Below the pieces are notes generated by a model that saw only the letters and a program-made list of their open reading frames with translations, had not been told where the DNA came from and searched no databases. A stretch of DNA of 54,992 nucleotides from Clostridia bacterium (lineage in GTDB: Bacteria > Bacillota > Clostridia > Oscillospirales > CAG-272), in the NCBI GenBank assembly GCA_900753295.1, contig CAADYQ010000066.1, forward strand, positions 1 to 54,992, given 5' to 3'. Shown here piece by piece: positions 15,615-23,260 of the stretch (its first letter is position 1; each line of letters opens with the position of its first letter). A program made the position numbers and the translations under genes.

Positions 15615-16238
15615 TCAGATTAAACAGAAGCCGAACGCCACCCCGTAGGAGTAGGACGCGTTGAAGTTGTAGCTGTGACCGACGCCGCTCACAAAGGCGA
15701 AAGACGACGAGCCGGACGCCTCAGGCGACCGCAGCCACCACCACCATGTTCCATTGTCGCCGCACTCCTTCACGCGGTCCTTCTCGCGGAGGAAGCACAG
15801 AAGCTGCGTGTCCTCCGGCTCACGATCCGACCAGCGGCCCTTGCCGAACACCTGCGTCTTGGAGAGCAGGAACAGCTTGTCTTCGGTTTCTACGCGCTCA
15901 CCGTCCACGATCTGGACGATTGTCGTCGGCGCAATAAGCGCCTGAAGCTCGTCCGGCAGAAGGGCGAACACGGTATTGTTGAGATACTGCCGCATATCGC
16001 AGGCAGCCCACGCACCCTTGTTGGTGCCGCGCTTGTTCATGCAGTGCTCGTCGGCGAGGCAGTCTTCGAGGACGAGGAACCACTTGCCGTTCCTGTCCTG
16101 TGTAACTCTCACAGCCACCTCCTCGCCGTTCTTCAGATTGAAAACGATCAGATCACCCTGCGCGATGGTGCCGTTATCAACCGCAGCCTTCAGCGCAGCC
16201 CATGTGGTTTCGTTGGTAGTAGAAGTCTTGATAAACAT
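15615..16238 (-). CDS. DUF6273 protein with DGR-like variable C-terminus
   Basis: A 207-residue protein. The N-terminal half is a small ordered domain (GDLIVFNLKNGEEVAVRVTQ). The C-terminal part contains the WWWWLRSPEASG motif of DUF6273 proteins and ends in a Ser/Tyr/Asn/Phe-rich run (HSYNFNASYSYGVAFGF). In many gut phages this C-type-lectin-like end is the variable region of a diversity-generating retroelement. The codons here (TAC, AAC, TTC, TCC) are of the type produced by adenine mutagenesis. No reverse transcriptase or template copy is present in the window. The gene sits next to the DNA polymerase, an unusual place for a receptor-binding protein. Confidence 0.7.
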   Translation of the reverse strand: MFIKTSTTNETTWAALKAAVDNGTIAQGDLIVFNLKNGEEVAVRVTQDRNGKWFLVLEDCLADEHCMNKRGTNKGAWAACDMRQYLNNTVFALLPDELQALIAPTTIVQIVDGERVETEDKLFLLSKTQVFGKGRWSDREPEDTQLLCFLREKDRVKECGDNGTWWWWLRSPEASGSSSFAFVSGVGHSYNFNASYSYGVAFGFCLI

Positions 16239-16252
16239 AAAAGGTTACCTCC

Positions 16253-18244
16253 TTAATCTTTTTTGAAAAATGCTCCGACCCAGCCGTCAGCGCCGAGGGG
16301 CAGTCCCTCAGCCCACGGGATCGGGGTTGACATGATCTTGACCACCTTGTCAAGCATGGCGTCGTTGGCGTCAAATGCTGCGGTGTCGATGACCACCTCG
16401 TCATGGATGTGGAAAACCACGGGCAGCCCGGCAGCTTCAAGATGTTCAATGGCCTGCGCCAGACAGTCGCGGGCAATAGCCTGTACGACGTTCTCCACCA
16501 GCTTTCCGCCGTAGGTTTCGATGCGGCCCCACTTGTTCTTGTCGTTCACGCCCATATAAGTGATGGACGGACCGCCCCAGCGGTTTTCTCCGACAGAGGG
16601 TTCGACATAGTAGAGCTTGCGACCGGAGGGAAGCGAGACGGTCATGCAGGTCGTACCACGGATGCAGTCGCACTCCCGCGCGAAGGTGCAGCAACGAACA
16701 CGGAGAGAACCGCCGTTCTGGATGACGCGGATCGCCGCGTCATTGAAGCTGTACCAAAGGTTGCGAATTTTTGGGTTTGTGTTGCGCCACTTGTCCACAA
16801 TGTCTTTGATTTCCTCGTCCGGCAGGTCAGCAAGTAGCTTGCCGGTGTCCATCTGCCGCATGGCGGGAACGCCACCCTGATAGCCGAGGGCCAATTCTGC
16901 GACCTTGCCGCGCTGTCGGAGGGAATATTCGGGGTTGCCCTTCTTGATCCGTTCCAGCGGGACACCGAACATCTGAGAGGCGGACGCTTCATAGATTTTG
17001 CCGTGTGTGCGGAAAACCTCAAGCCGCCACTCCTCGTCGGCCAGCCACGATATGACGCGGGCTTCGATGGCGGAGAAATCGGCGTCGATTAGGACGTTGC
17101 CGGGGGCAGCCACAAACGCGGTGCGGATAAGCTGTGACAGCGTATCATTCGGAGAGCCGTAGACCGTCCGCAGCGCGTCGAGCTTACGGCCCTTGACCAG
17201 CTCACGGGCGAATTCCAGCGGCTCCGTGTAGGTTCGGGGCAGATTCTGGACCTGCACCAGACGTCCGGCCCAGCGCCCCGTCCGGTTTGCGCCGTAGAAC
17301 TGAAGCAGCCCACGGACGCGCCCGTCGTCGCACACAGCGGCCTCGATGGCGTCGTATTTCTTGGTGCTGGTTTTACCCAGCTCCTGCCGGATTTCCAGCA
17401 TCCGCTGAACGTGGTCGGCGTTGTCGCGGCCCAGCAGCTCTTTGATCGTCTCCTTGCGGAGAGAGGTAATGTCGTCGCCGGTTTCAGCGGACAGCCAGCG
17501 GGCAAGCTGCTTGACGCTGTTGGGGTTTTGCAGCCCGGAAAGCTGGACGGCCTCGTCGGTGAGCTGCGCGCGGATGGTTTCGCCCAGCTCCAACGCGCCC
17601 TCGCAGAAATCCATATCGACTGCCACACCGCGCGCGTTGATAAGAAGATCCGTTTCCCACTGCTTCTGAACGAAATCCGGCACAGGAAACACGGATAGAC
17701 GGCGTTCGATCTCCATTTCTGCCACAACGTCTTGACCGTTGTAGGTCTTGAATAGCTCCCATTTTTCGGGGTCGTGGTGCGGGTAGTTTCGTGTCCTGCC
17801 GCCGTTCGACTTCGTGGGCTTGCAGGGCACACAGAAATAGCGGATCAGGGCCTTGCCGGTAGCCAGTTTCTGTTTATCCTCCGGAATGCCCAGCGCCCGG
17901 CCTGTCGCGTCCAGACCTGCGGTGTAACCGGCATACAGGCCGTGCAGCATCGTGTCACGCCACTGTGAAGGCGGGAGCTGTGCGCCCATGTACTTACTGA
18001 GGCAGTACCATTCAAAGGCCGCATTGTAGGCGTGCTTCAGGCACTGCGGGTCTGTCAGTGCGTGAATAACTTCCAGAGGGATTTTTTCGCCCTGCGCCAT
18101 GTCAATGACCTGAGTGGGCGCACCGTCGAAGCTGTACGCGAAAAGCAGAATCTCAAAGGCGGGGCTTTGCACATAGCGGTAAAGACCGGTCTTCTTCAGG
18201 TTCACGTCCGAATACGTTTCGAGGTCGATACTGAGGTGGATCAC
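16253..18244 (-). CDS. Phage DNA polymerase, family A
   Basis: A 663-residue replicative polymerase. The N-terminal 3'-5' exonuclease part has SIDLETYSD at residues 5-13 and the later YNGQDVVAE. Polymerase motif A is DADFSAIEARVISWL (about residue 388), motif B is RQRGKVAELALGYQG, and motif C is HIHDEVV (about residue 615). Length and motif order match the family A enzymes of Clostridia phages that co-occur with DUF2815 and DUF2800. All catalytic residues seen are present. Confidence 0.95.
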   Translation of the reverse strand: MIHLSIDLETYSDVNLKKTGLYRYVQSPAFEILLFAYSFDGAPTQVIDMAQGEKIPLEVIHALTDPQCLKHAYNAAFEWYCLSKYMGAQLPPSQWRDTMLHGLYAGYTAGLDATGRALGIPEDKQKLATGKALIRYFCVPCKPTKSNGGRTRNYPHHDPEKWELFKTYNGQDVVAEMEIERRLSVFPVPDFVQKQWETDLLINARGVAVDMDFCEGALELGETIRAQLTDEAVQLSGLQNPNSVKQLARWLSAETGDDITSLRKETIKELLGRDNADHVQRMLEIRQELGKTSTKKYDAIEAAVCDDGRVRGLLQFYGANRTGRWAGRLVQVQNLPRTYTEPLEFARELVKGRKLDALRTVYGSPNDTLSQLIRTAFVAAPGNVLIDADFSAIEARVISWLADEEWRLEVFRTHGKIYEASASQMFGVPLERIKKGNPEYSLRQRGKVAELALGYQGGVPAMRQMDTGKLLADLPDEEIKDIVDKWRNTNPKIRNLWYSFNDAAIRVIQNGGSLRVRCCTFARECDCIRGTTCMTVSLPSGRKLYYVEPSVGENRWGGPSITYMGVNDKNKWGRIETYGGKLVENVVQAIARDCLAQAIEHLEAAGLPVVFHIHDEVVIDTAAFDANDAMLDKVVKIMSTPIPWAEGLPLGADGWVGAFFKKD

Positions 18245-18255
18245 GTCGCACCTCC

Positions 18256-18627
18256 TTATCGCTGGAAGGCTTCAGAGCTGGAATAAAGGCTGAGAACGTT
18301 CTTGGTGTTGACACCGCGCTCCTGAAGCTCCTCGATCATGGACTTGAACAGCGGGGTTGACTGCACATACTCGACCAGCTCCGCGTCGCTCAAGCTGGTT
18401 ACGTTCTTGAGGGACTGCTTGCGGTCATCAGCGTTGAAGGGCGTCCAGACCGTATCAGAGAAGGTCGCGTGCTCAATGTCAGCCACGAGGATGGAAAGCG
18501 TCCGAGCGGGCTTCTGAACGAGCATACGCACTGTGTTCAGCAAATGCAGCGTCTCCATGTTGCCCACGGGGACAGCCTCGCCGACGCCGGTGATCCAAAC
18601 GCCGGAATAGTCAAAACGGGTTTTCAT
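18256..18627 (-). CDS. Phage protein of unknown function, 123 aa
   Basis: Starts MKTRFDYSGVWITGVGEAVP. The middle is a mixed alpha/beta region and the C-terminus is helical (LVEYVQSTPLFKSMIEELQE). It sits between DUF2815 and the polymerase, where a conserved replication accessory protein is common in this phage group, but I cannot name a family. A 10-bp hairpin lies just upstream, then AAAGGAGG and ATG. Confidence 0.6.
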   Translation of the reverse strand: MKTRFDYSGVWITGVGEAVPVGNMETLHLLNTVRMLVQKPARTLSILVADIEHATFSDTVWTPFNADDRKQSLKNVTSLSDAELVEYVQSTPLFKSMIEELQERGVNTKNVLSLYSSSEAFQR

Positions 18628-18651
18628 ATTTGCCTCCTTTGTGTCCTTGCC

Positions 18652-18682
18652 GGGCAGGCGGTCACTGTGTAGCCGCCTGCCC
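18652..18682. other. Perfect 10-bp hairpin between DUF2815 and the next gene
   Basis: GGGCAGGCGG (18652-18661) pairs with CCGCCTGCCC (18673-18682) around the loop TCACTGTGTAG. There is no T-run on either side. It may stabilise or process the polycistronic message. The loop and right arm contain a motif seen again at 11748 and, in variant form, at 12931. Confidence 0.7.
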
Positions 18683-18693
18683 AGCGCTGTGGT

Positions 18694-19404
18694 TTACATG
18701 GGCTGACCGGTGATGGGGTTGATCTGACCGGGAGTGTAATCGGCCTGCGGCTGAACGCCGCCAGCGGGATAACCGCCGTAGCCGGGGACAGGCGTTGCGG
18801 GCATGGCCGCGCCGTACTGACCGGTAGCATAGCCCTGCGTGGGGGTCGCCTGAACGCCGCCGACACCGGCGAACTCAGCAGCAGTAACAACGGAGTTGCT
18901 GAGCGGTTCGCCGTCGCGGGTCTTCATCACGGCGCGCAGGCCGCAGCCGACGCCGCGCTTGCCAGCAGAGTTGTAGGCATAGAAGTTGATGGACACGCGG
19001 GCGTACATACCGCTGTAGATGTCCGTGGGGGCCAGCTCGCAGTTCACATTGTCCGCGCCGCAGACATAGGGCTTGTTCTTGCTGGATGCGGTCACGACCC
19101 AGCAGCCACGGCATTCCTCACCAAAAGGCTCACCGGAGGGGCGCACACCGTCACCGTCATGGACAACGGATTCGATGCGGGCGGGACGGACACCATTCCA
19201 CTTGGCGTTGACGCCGACCTCGGCGGCGGCGTTCATGGCCGCGTCAAGCTCCTGCTTGATAGTCGGGTTGGACTTAGGGATCAGCAGCGTGACGCTGAAC
19301 TTCGGGTCGCCCACGCCGTTCTGCGGCGCACGGGCGGTCACGAGGTTGCAGTAAGACAGGCGGCATTCGGGGGTGAGAACTCTTTTCGGATCATTCTGAT
19401 ACAT
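18694..19404 (-). CDS. DUF2815 single-strand DNA-binding-like protein
   Basis: A 236-residue protein of the DUF2815 family, related in fold to T7 gp2.5-type single-strand DNA-binding proteins. Visible parts are FSVTLLIPKSN, WNGVRPARIESVVHDGDG and SGMYARVSINFYAYN. The C-terminal 60 residues are a low-complexity Gly/Pro/Gln/Thr tail, and such tails often mediate partner contacts. It probably coats phage DNA during replication and recombination. Neighbours DUF2800 and the polymerase support this. Confidence 0.88.
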   Translation of the reverse strand: MYQNDPKRVLTPECRLSYCNLVTARAPQNGVGDPKFSVTLLIPKSNPTIKQELDAAMNAAAEVGVNAKWNGVRPARIESVVHDGDGVRPSGEPFGEECRGCWVVTASSKNKPYVCGADNVNCELAPTDIYSGMYARVSINFYAYNSAGKRGVGCGLRAVMKTRDGEPLSNSVVTAAEFAGVGGVQATPTQGYATGQYGAAMPATPVPGYGGYPAGGVQPQADYTPGQINPITGQPM

Positions 19405-19467
19405 GGTTTAATTCCTCCATAAATTTCATTCAGTTCAATATGTTCAGTCCTGCATCCGCAGGTAGGG

Positions 19468-19800
19468 TCAAAGGTTTTTGTAGATCGCGTTGAAGGCGTT
19501 TCGGGTTACGGATTTGAGCGCATTCCGGTTTAGGCGGGGCGCTTCCAGCAGTTCCATAATGGCGGTGAAGGATTCGCAGGCGTCACGGCACATATCCAGA
19601 TAGCCGTCCGCGTTGCCCTCATAATCCTTGACCAGCTCCTGCTGTTCTTGGATTTCCTCCTTCAGCTCTGCGACGCATTCCCGGAAGCAGCGGGCGACAT
19701 CATCTCCGAGCTTTTCGCGCAGCAGCCGTTCAAGAAACACATCCTTGTCCTCGAAAATGACCTCCATGCTGCCGTCATTGAGATATACCGTTTCAGCCAT
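19468..19800 (-). CDS. Phage protein of unknown function, 110 aa
   Basis: Starts MAETVYLNDGSMEVIFEDKD. It is predicted mostly helical and acidic, with a coiled-coil-like stretch ELKEEIQEQQELVKDYEG at about residues 47-64. It overlaps the DUF2800 stop by eight bases. I chose the ATG at 19800 because the longer in-frame reading runs through the end of the DUF2800 gene. Confidence 0.6.
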   Translation of the reverse strand: MAETVYLNDGSMEVIFEDKDVFLERLLREKLGDDVARCFRECVAELKEEIQEQQELVKDYEGNADGYLDMCRDACESFTAIMELLEAPRLNRNALKSVTRNAFNAIYKNL

Positions 19801-20989
19801 CGGACGCACCCGCAAACTCAGCGGCACCGACGCAATAGGCTTCGCGGCGGTCGCTTGCCAACGCAAGTGTAGGTTTGCCCTTCGGCTTCGTGACACACTC
19901 GGAAAGCAGCTCCGCAAAGGTCTTTTTGCCGAGCATCTTTTCCAGCTCTGAGAGGGTTTTCGGCTTGCGGTCGAAGATCAGCGCCTCGTCATATCCGGCG
20001 TCGATCAGCTTCCGGACGGCGGTATCAACGTCCGTGAAGGTTCGGTTGCTGCGGCCCTCCACCAGCTTCCAGCCGGGGATTTCGCCGCCGTCAAGCATTG
20101 CGCCGGTGGCGTAGTCCTGAAGGTCCTTGTACCACTGCACCAGACCTTCGGCCTGAATCAGCAGGTCGCCGACTTCGGCATCCGACAGGCACGGGCTTTT
20201 TCCGATCTCACGGCTGCCGTTCGCGGGGGTGAGATTCTTGAAATCCTCAAAGCCGGTAAAGAACGCGGCTCTTGCGGCGCATTGCGCCTTGCCCTTGCAG
20301 AATCGGCAGTGCTCACCGGGGCAGAAGGTTCCGGGGCCGTCGTAGGCTTCCTTTGCAAGGGGTTTGATACTCTCGCCCCATGCAAGCAGATCATCCACAC
20401 TAAGGGCGTCCTCGCTGGCCTCCTGTGACAGCCGGGGCTGACAGATACCCATTGACACCCGCTTGATTTGGTCGCCGTAGATAGGCCCGTAGAGCCTCAG
20501 AGCGCCCAGTGCGTACAGCCGCATTTGCGGGTTGTTTTCGGCCGATACGGGAACGCCCTTGCCGTGCTTGTAGTCGGTGATATGCAGCGTGTCACCGCCG
20601 ATCATGATACAGTCGCAGGTGCCGAAACCGTCCGGGACATAGGCCGTGAGATCGACCTTGACCTCCATTGCCACATGGGGCGGCGTGGCGTACTGCATGG
20701 CCTTCTCCGTGAGATATTCCACATACGCTTCGGCGGTCCGCAGCATCTCGTCAGAGTACAGCGGACGGGCTTGCAGCTTCTTCAGCTCAGAGTTGAATTT
20801 GCGGGTGGACAGGACAGTGAATTTCTTGCGGGCATACAGCTCGCAGATGGCGTGTGCCAGAGTACCTTCCTCCGTATAGGAGCTTGTCCCGTCAGGAAAA
20901 CTCTCCTCGAAATGCGGTGCCGCCGTACAAGCCAGCCAGCGGTGGGCGCTGGATGCGCTCAGAAGGGCGTGTTGTCTGGGGGTAGGCAT
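19793..20989 (-). CDS. DUF2800 nuclease (PD-(D/E)XK, RecB/Cas4-like)
   Basis: A 398-residue protein of the DUF2800 family. SSAHRWLACTAAP at the start is the family signature. GTCDCIMIGG and LHITDYKHGKG hold the catalytic Asp and the DxK motif (about residues 122-142). GEHCRFCKGKAQC near residue 235 and a Cys further upstream could bind an iron-sulfur cluster, as in Cas4/AddB-type nucleases. It probably processes DNA ends in recombination together with the DUF2815 protein. Confidence 0.88.
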   Translation of the reverse strand: MPTPRQHALLSASSAHRWLACTAAPHFEESFPDGTSSYTEEGTLAHAICELYARKKFTVLSTRKFNSELKKLQARPLYSDEMLRTAEAYVEYLTEKAMQYATPPHVAMEVKVDLTAYVPDGFGTCDCIMIGGDTLHITDYKHGKGVPVSAENNPQMRLYALGALRLYGPIYGDQIKRVSMGICQPRLSQEASEDALSVDDLLAWGESIKPLAKEAYDGPGTFCPGEHCRFCKGKAQCAARAAFFTGFEDFKNLTPANGSREIGKSPCLSDAEVGDLLIQAEGLVQWYKDLQDYATGAMLDGGEIPGWKLVEGRSNRTFTDVDTAVRKLIDAGYDEALIFDRKPKTLSELEKMLGKKTFAELLSECVTKPKGKPTLALASDRREAYCVGAAEFAGASDG

Positions 20990-21003
20990 TGTCCCACCTC
21001 CCG

Positions 21004-21483
21004 TTAAAGCTGCGCTCCGAGGGCTTTAAGCTCAGCACCAAAAGCGCTGTATGCCTCCTTCGGCAGCTGCGTTACGGCCTGTACACCGAACTTGCCCAGC
21101 AGAGCGAGGAGCTGCGGCATCTTGCCTGCGTCGATCAGCGCCGCACCCGCGCGGCTCAGCGCCTCCACGGTGTAGCTCTCAGCCGGAGCGGCGACCGGCG
21201 CAGTCGGGGCAGCAGTCGTCGGTGCAGTTGGCTGAACAGGGGTGGGTGCAACAGTGCCGGTAGTTGGCGCAGGCTGAACAGGTGTCGTGGGGTTTACGAC
21301 GGGAGCCGCAGGAGCGGGCGCGGCGGGGAAATCAACGTTGACAACGCCTGCGTTGTCGATGTGGTGGTTGTTCCCTCCGTGCTGATGGCAGACGAATTCG
21401 GGCTGCTTGCCGATGGCACCGGCCAGCGCGTTCAGCGCTTCCGGCAATCCGGGGATTTCGATGGTCATTTTGATCTCAAACAT
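21004..21483 (-). CDS. Phage protein with Pro/Thr/Ala-rich linker, 159 aa
   Basis: The N-terminal 45 residues (MFEIKMTIEIPGLPEALNAL, then a HQHGGNNHHI stretch) form a small domain. Residues 53-100 are a Pro/Thr/Ala-rich linker built from PTTP and APTA repeats. The C-terminal 55 residues (EALSRAGAALIDAGKMPQLL) form a helical domain. Tethered two-domain proteins of this kind are found next to DUF2800 in related phages, but the role is unknown to me. Confidence 0.65.
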   Translation of the reverse strand: MFEIKMTIEIPGLPEALNALAGAIGKQPEFVCHQHGGNNHHIDNAGVVNVDFPAAPAPAAPVVNPTTPVQPAPTTGTVAPTPVQPTAPTTAAPTAPVAAPAESYTVEALSRAGAALIDAGKMPQLLALLGKFGVQAVTQLPKEAYSAFGAELKALGAQL

Positions 21484-21493
21484 GATTTGCCTC

Positions 21494-22195
21494 CTAAATG
21501 TTCTTCAGATCGTCGATGATTTGTTGCCAGCTTTCAGAAACGTTCAAGACGTGCCTTGAGTATTGACTTGAGTAGTAGCCTTGCTGCCAGAGCTTCGCAG
21601 CGCCGCCCTCGCCACAGTTATAGGCCATGAGGACTTTGTGCTGGTCGCCGTACTTGTCCAGCAGCTCACCGATCAGGAGGACACCGGCAACAATGTTGCC
21701 CTCATAGTCGGTGGGTTCGATCCCAAGTCCGCGCAGGCGATCATAGTTAATCGGATGGACTTGCATCAGGCCCCAGCAGGTGCCGTTGTCTGCATCGAGG
21801 TTGAAGCTGCTTTCGCATTCCGCGATTGCCAGCGCCAGTGCATAGGGAACGCCGTAGTCCTCACACGCCTGCTGCATTACCTCTTGAAGCTCGTAGCTCA
21901 GCGGAATGTCGTCACTGTGTAGGAATCTCTGCCCTTCTGTCTCCTGCGGTACGGCTTCCGGCTCTGTGACCGGCTCGTCCGGTATGGAGGCGGTAGGGGC
22001 TTCGGTTTCCGGCACGGACATTTCAGCCATGGGAGCGGGTGCGGTTTCCTCCGGTGCGGGCGCTGCGTCTGATGCGCAGTTGACGGCAAAGATCGTGATT
22101 ACGACCGCCTCCAATACTGCCAGCACAAAGAGGCCAAGAGCGATACGGCGCAGCCTATTGAGCTGCTGGTGCTGTCGTCTGCGTGTCGTCGTCAT
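21494..22195 (-). CDS. Membrane-anchored lytic transglycosylase (SLT-like)
   Basis: A 233-residue protein. After a basic N-terminus (MTTTRRRQHQQLNRLRR) comes one TM helix at about residues 18-40, then a Pro/Glu/Thr-rich spacer. The C-terminal transglycosylase domain shows ALAIAECESSF with the catalytic Glu, GLMQVHP and AYNCGEGG, all soluble-lytic-transglycosylase motifs. It would cut peptidoglycan outside the membrane. It lies in the early operon rather than with the lysis genes, which is unusual and may point to a role other than lysis. Confidence 0.85.
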   Translation of the reverse strand: MTTTRRRQHQQLNRLRRIALGLFVLAVLEAVVITIFAVNCASDAAPAPEETAPAPMAEMSVPETEAPTASIPDEPVTEPEAVPQETEGQRFLHSDDIPLSYELQEVMQQACEDYGVPYALALAIAECESSFNLDADNGTCWGLMQVHPINYDRLRGLGIEPTDYEGNIVAGVLLIGELLDKYGDQHKVLMAYNCGEGGAAKLWQQGYYSSQYSRHVLNVSESWQQIIDDLKNI

Positions 22196-22355
22196 AGAAC
22201 TTGCCTTCCTCTCTGCATTTCTGTAGCCACGCTTCGTAGCGGCGCAAAGTCTCCGGATCGGAGTAAAACCGCTCAATGCCCGCAAGCAGCGTCCGGCAGA
22301 GAATATCCATTTGTACCCGCGGAATCTGCGTGCAGTCGATTTTGACGTTGGCCAT
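22155..22355 (-). CDS. Small phage protein, 66 aa, unknown
   Basis: Starts MANVKIDCTQIPRVQMDILC. It is helical, with YSDPETLRRYEAWLQKCREE in the second half. No family is recognised. It overlaps the transglycosylase gene by about 40 bases. Short proteins like this often occur at the beginning of the leftward operon. Confidence 0.6.
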   Translation of the reverse strand: MANVKIDCTQIPRVQMDILCRTLLAGIERFYSDPETLRRYEAWLQKCREEGKFYDDDTQTTAPAAQ

Positions 22356-22372
22356 GATGCTTTCCTCGTTTC

Positions 22373-22594
22373 TTACTGATTAACTGTGGGTTCGCTTGCC
22401 TGCCGCTGCTCAAGGCGTTCAAGCGCATCAATGATGCGCTGCTGGGTCGTGGCGTTGCCCTTCTTGTTGTGGAGAACAGCGGACAGGTACGAGTTCGTCA
22501 GCCCTGCTTCATCTGCAAGCTGCTTGCCCGTAATTGCCGCCATGTGCATACGCCCGACCACTTCAGCGGTCCAGTCGAGAGTCAAAAAATTCAC
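22373..22594 (-). CDS. Small XRE-type HTH protein (Cro-like or activator)
   Basis: A 73-residue protein. The helix-turn-helix is ITGKQLADEAGLTNSYLSAV at about residues 21-40, typical of XRE-family regulators. It is the first gene after the leftward promoter and divergent to the repressor, the place of Cro in lambda-like switches. It may bind the same operators near 22760-22830. Confidence 0.85.
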   Translation of the reverse strand: MNFLTLDWTAEVVGRMHMAAITGKQLADEAGLTNSYLSAVLHNKKGNATTQQRIIDALERLEQRQASEPTVNQ

Positions 22595-22623
22595 CTCCTG
22601 AGTAAAAACTTTTGCATTGGCAG

Positions 22624-22652
22624 TTGAAACTTTTCGACTTTTGTGCTATCAT
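22624..22652 (+). promoter_or_regulatory. Candidate rightward promoter for the repressor
   Basis: TTGAAA (22624-22629) and TATCAT (22647-22652) are separated by 17 bases on the + strand. Transcription from here would give a leader of about 180 bases before the repressor ATG. The leader has no clear ORF. A weaker promoter closer to the gene cannot be excluded. Confidence 0.45.
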
Positions 22653-22755
22653 AGATGTGCTACCATTCTTGACAGCTGCGCGGCTCGATTTCATTTCGGA
22701 CTGCGTTTGGCGTTGTTAAGGCCCACTCAGTCTAATATTTTCAACTGACAGCTAC

Positions 22756-22784
22756 ATTATAGTACGAAAAATTGAGCTTGTCAA
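22756..22784 (-). promoter_or_regulatory. Strong leftward early promoter
   Basis: On the leftward strand TTGACA (22784-22779) and TATAAT (22761-22756) stand 17 bases apart, a consensus housekeeping promoter. It reads into the XRE gene and the long lytic operon. A candidate operator (AATTTTTCGTAC) lies in its spacer. Confidence 0.88.
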
Positions 22785-22828
22785 TAGGTTTAGGTGAAAA
22801 TTTTGGTCTGTGGTTAAATTTTTCGGAC
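22763..22828. promoter_or_regulatory. Candidate repressor operators
   Basis: AATTTTTCGTAC on the leftward strand (22774-22763) and AATTTTTCGGAC on the + strand (22817-22828) differ at one base and face each other. A third related sequence, AACTTTTCGAC, is at 22628-22638. The first overlaps the leftward promoter and the second lies 12 bases before the repressor ATG. This suggests sites shared by the repressor and the Cro-like protein. Confidence 0.55.
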
Positions 22829-22840
22829 TAAGGTGATCTA

Positions 22841-23236
22841 ATGAGTTTCTTCGAGCGATATGCAGCCACTTGCACCGAACACGGAATTGAGCCGTGCTCT
22901 CAAAGAGCCGCCGATCTTTTCGGCATTTCACGCTCCACAATTTCTTCATGGAATACGAAAAACACATTTCCCAAAGGCGAAACCGTAGCGGCTATTGCAG
23001 ATGCTTTGGGCGTGTCCGCCGACTACTTGCTGGGGCGTACAGATAATCCGATTGACTATGCGAATAGCGCGCCCGTTGTGGAAGACGTGTCGCGTGACTA
23101 TATGGGGGCTATTCCTGACTTCGTGAGCAAATTCAGAATGCTTGATGACGTCGATAAAGCAAAAGCGGAAGCGTACCTTGACGGGCTGCTTTCCGCCGAT
23201 AAGTACCGGACTGAAATTCAAGCAAAGAACGCCTGA
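22841..23236 (+). CDS. XRE-family phage repressor
   Basis: A 131-residue protein with an N-terminal XRE helix-turn-helix (QRAADLFGISRSTISSWNTK, about residues 22-41, followed by IADALGVSADYLLGRTD). The C-terminal 50 residues (DFVSKFRMLDDVDKAKAEAY) are helical and probably dimerise. It lacks a peptidase domain, so induction is not by LexA-like self-cleavage. It keeps the leftward operon silent in the lysogen. The ribosome site AAGGTGATCTA is close to the ATG. Confidence 0.88.
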   Translation: MSFFERYAATCTEHGIEPCSQRAADLFGISRSTISSWNTKNTFPKGETVAAIADALGVSADYLLGRTDNPIDYANSAPVVEDVSRDYMGAIPDFVSKFRMLDDVDKAKAEAYLDGLLSADKYRTEIQAKNA

Positions 23237-23260
23237 TACGGCGCAAGGGGAAAATCCTCT

